From: an uncultured Clostridia bacterium
GTDB lineage: Bacteria; Bacillota; Clostridia; Oscillospirales; CAG-272
DNA: 13,218 bases
NCBI GenBank assembly: GCA_905235755.1
Contig: CAJONA010000049.1
Coordinates: 1 to 13,218 of the forward strand
Direction: 5' to 3'
Part shown: one piece after another, positions 12,343-13,218 of the stretch
Numbering within the stretch: the first letter of the stretch is position 1
Layout: every line of letters starts with the position of its first letter
Made by a program: the position numbers and the translations under genes
Notes under the pieces: model-generated
Told to the model about the DNA's origin: nothing
Seen by the model: only the letters and a program-made list of their open reading frames with translations
Databases searched by the model: none

Positions 12343-12489
12343 GTCGGTGTGATTGCGCCGTCGTGATGCGATGTGTTCCTTTTCACGGGAACCCCTTTTC
12401 ACGCGCGAAGCATATATCACCCGTTCTGAACCCATTCACCAAAACTCGGCGAGCTCGTTTCGGAGTCCCCGAGGGCGGGGCGACTTCAT
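12343..12489. other. gene-free repeat-like stretch beside tRNA-Leu
   Basis: No gene is supported. There is a direct repeat CCTTTTCACG at 12378-12387 and 12394-12403, a palindrome CGAGCTCG and a hairpin CCCC/GGGG at about 12467-12480. A long open frame runs through on the minus strand only because it also reads through the tRNA. Confidence 0.5.
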
Positions 12490-12519
12490 TGAAAAAACCG
12501 CCTCTCGGCGGTTTTTTCA
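12490..12519 (-). terminator. intrinsic terminator after tRNA-Leu
   Basis: Stem TGAAAAAACCGCC/GGCGGTTTTTTCA with a 4-base loop directly after the tRNA CCA end. It functions on the minus strand through its T6 run. Confidence 0.92.
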
Positions 12520-12603
12520 TGGTGCGGGTAGCAGGACTTGAACCTGTACAGCATAGCCACCGGTTCCTAAGACCGGCGCGTCTACCAATTCCGCCATACC
12601 CGC
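12520..12603 (-). tRNA. tRNA-Leu(UAG)
   Basis: Minus-strand class II tRNA with a long variable arm. The acceptor is GCGGGTA/TACCCGC, the discriminator is A and CCA is encoded (12520-12522). The anticodon loop CTTAGGA gives TAG (reads CUN), and the T loop is TTCAAGT. A promoter lies immediately upstream. Confidence 0.95.
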
Positions 12604-12615
12604 ATGACAGAATAA

Positions 12616-12644
12616 AGTATACCACATATAAAACTCGGTGTCAA
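12616..12644 (-). promoter_or_regulatory. sigma-A promoter for tRNA-Leu
   Basis: Perfect TTGACA (12639-12644), 17-base spacer and TATACT (12616-12621) on the minus strand, starting 11 bases beyond the ATPase stop codon. Confidence 0.9.
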
Positions 12645-12655
12645 GAACAGCGGCG

Positions 12656-13218
12656 CTATTTTTTTGCTTTAAGCGAGCGCATGGCGTTAAGTGTAGCTAT
12701 GACGGCGACGCCCACATCCGCAAACACCGCAAAGCCCATCGACGCTATCCCAAGCGCGCCGAGGATCAGCGTGCCTATTTTCACAACAAGCGAAAAAACG
12801 ATATTCTCTCGCACTATCGCGCATGTTTTTTTAGATATTTTTATCGCCGAAGCGACCTTTGACGGTTTATCGTCGATGAGCACGACGTCCGCCGCCGCGA
12901 TAGCGGCGTCGCTGCCGAGAGCGCCCATGGCGATCCCGACGTCCGCGCGCATAAGCACCGGCGCGTCGTTGATCCCGTCTCCGACAAATGCGACTTTTTT
13001 GTCGGCATTCTCCATGATCTTTTCAGTTATCTCGACCTTATCAAACGGCAAAAGCTCAGAATACGCCTCGTCGATCCCGATATCCCGCGCAACGCTTTCA
13101 ACCGCGTTTTTCTTGTCGCCGCTGAGCATCACCGACTTCACGCCCATTTGCGCAAGGTCGCCGACGGCGTTTGCCGAATCGGATTTCGGTTCGTCTTTTA
13201 CGGCGATGTATCCGAGAT
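12656..13218 (-). CDS. heavy-metal P1B-type ATPase (Zn/Cd/Pb class), C-terminal part
   Basis: Partial gene: the 5' end lies beyond the right edge, leaving about 187 codons. The visible part covers the end of the P domain, MLSGDKKNAV, VAFVGDGINDAP (metal-ATPase hinge motif), then ADVGIAMGALGSDAAIAAADVVL, followed by two C-terminal helices. The last helix, FADVGVAVIATLNAMRSLK, has the Asp-containing pattern of ZntA/CadA-type exporters. It lacks the M-x-x-S-S pattern of copper pumps, so divalent Zn, Cd or Pb export is the likely role. The phosphorylation DKTGT motif and CPC motif lie outside the window. An internal Met at 13147 is not the start, because the frame continues upstream with family-like sequence. 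tRNA-Leu follows on the same strand; no separate terminator is evident. Confidence 0.92.
   Translation of the reverse strand, partial: LGYIAVKDEPKSDSANAVGDLAQMGVKSVMLSGDKKNAVESVARDIGIDEAYSELLPFDKVEITEKIMENADKKVAFVGDGINDAPVLMRADVGIAMGALGSDAAIAAADVVLIDDKPSKVASAIKISKKTCAIVRENIVFSLVVKIGTLILGALGIASMGFAVFADVGVAVIATLNAMRSLKAKK

Noticed and set aside
12383..12625. 80-residue minus-strand frame
   Set aside because: It includes the tRNA-Leu gene and its terminator, so it is not a protein gene.

Overview
The window looks like a piece of chromosome from an uncultured gut-type member of the Clostridia (Bacillota). This rests on the GGAGG-type ribosome binding sites, strong TTGACA/TATAAT promoters with 17-base spacers, intrinsic terminators, CCA-encoded tRNAs, zinc-ribbon L28, rubredoxin, DUF378 and TspO family proteins, and intracellular xylan-degrading enzymes. 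It is ordinary housekeeping sequence broken by repeat-rich intergenic islands. No phage, transposase or CRISPR array is visible.

Layout. 1-1831 is a minus-strand block: the N-terminal part of a D,D-carboxypeptidase (cut by the window edge), an HPr-like protein without its catalytic histidine, a TspO-like membrane protein and a DUF378 membrane protein. 1931-4614 is a plus-strand block: trmB, rpmB, and a probable two-gene unit of a DUF6873-type protein and an alpha/beta-hydrolase esterase. 4615-5457 carries no gene. It holds hairpin-rich repeats, including two inverted copies of a roughly 105-bp three-hairpin element, lying between two convergent transcripts. 5458-7499 is a minus-strand operon of an AMP-dependent acyl ligase followed by an acyl carrier protein. 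A small rubredoxin gene and tRNA-Arg(ACG) follow, both on the minus strand with their own promoters and terminators.

8299-10310 is a plus-strand operon of a secreted SGNH-hydrolase-like protein and a membrane-anchored protein with RCC1-like repeats. It converges on a minus-strand GH10 xylanase (10312-11634) that has no signal peptide. 11690-12040 has no convincing gene but contains an 83-bp element bounded by perfect 11-bp inverted repeats. A small two-helix membrane protein (12041-12268), a repeat-like stretch, tRNA-Leu(UAG) and the C-terminal part of a Zn/Cd-type P1B ATPase complete the window.

How the genes work together. The acyl ligase and ACP form the clearest functional pair, probably activating a fatty acid and loading it onto a dedicated ACP. 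The xylanase and esterase fit intracellular processing of imported, acetylated xylo-oligosaccharides, although they are not adjacent. The SGNH protein and RCC1-repeat protein form an envelope pair of unknown role. The most novel-looking signals are the covarying inverted hairpin elements (4785-5400), the SGNH/RCC1 operon, the 83-bp inverted-repeat element, and a rubredoxin whose first metal knuckle is C-x-C instead of C-x2-C.
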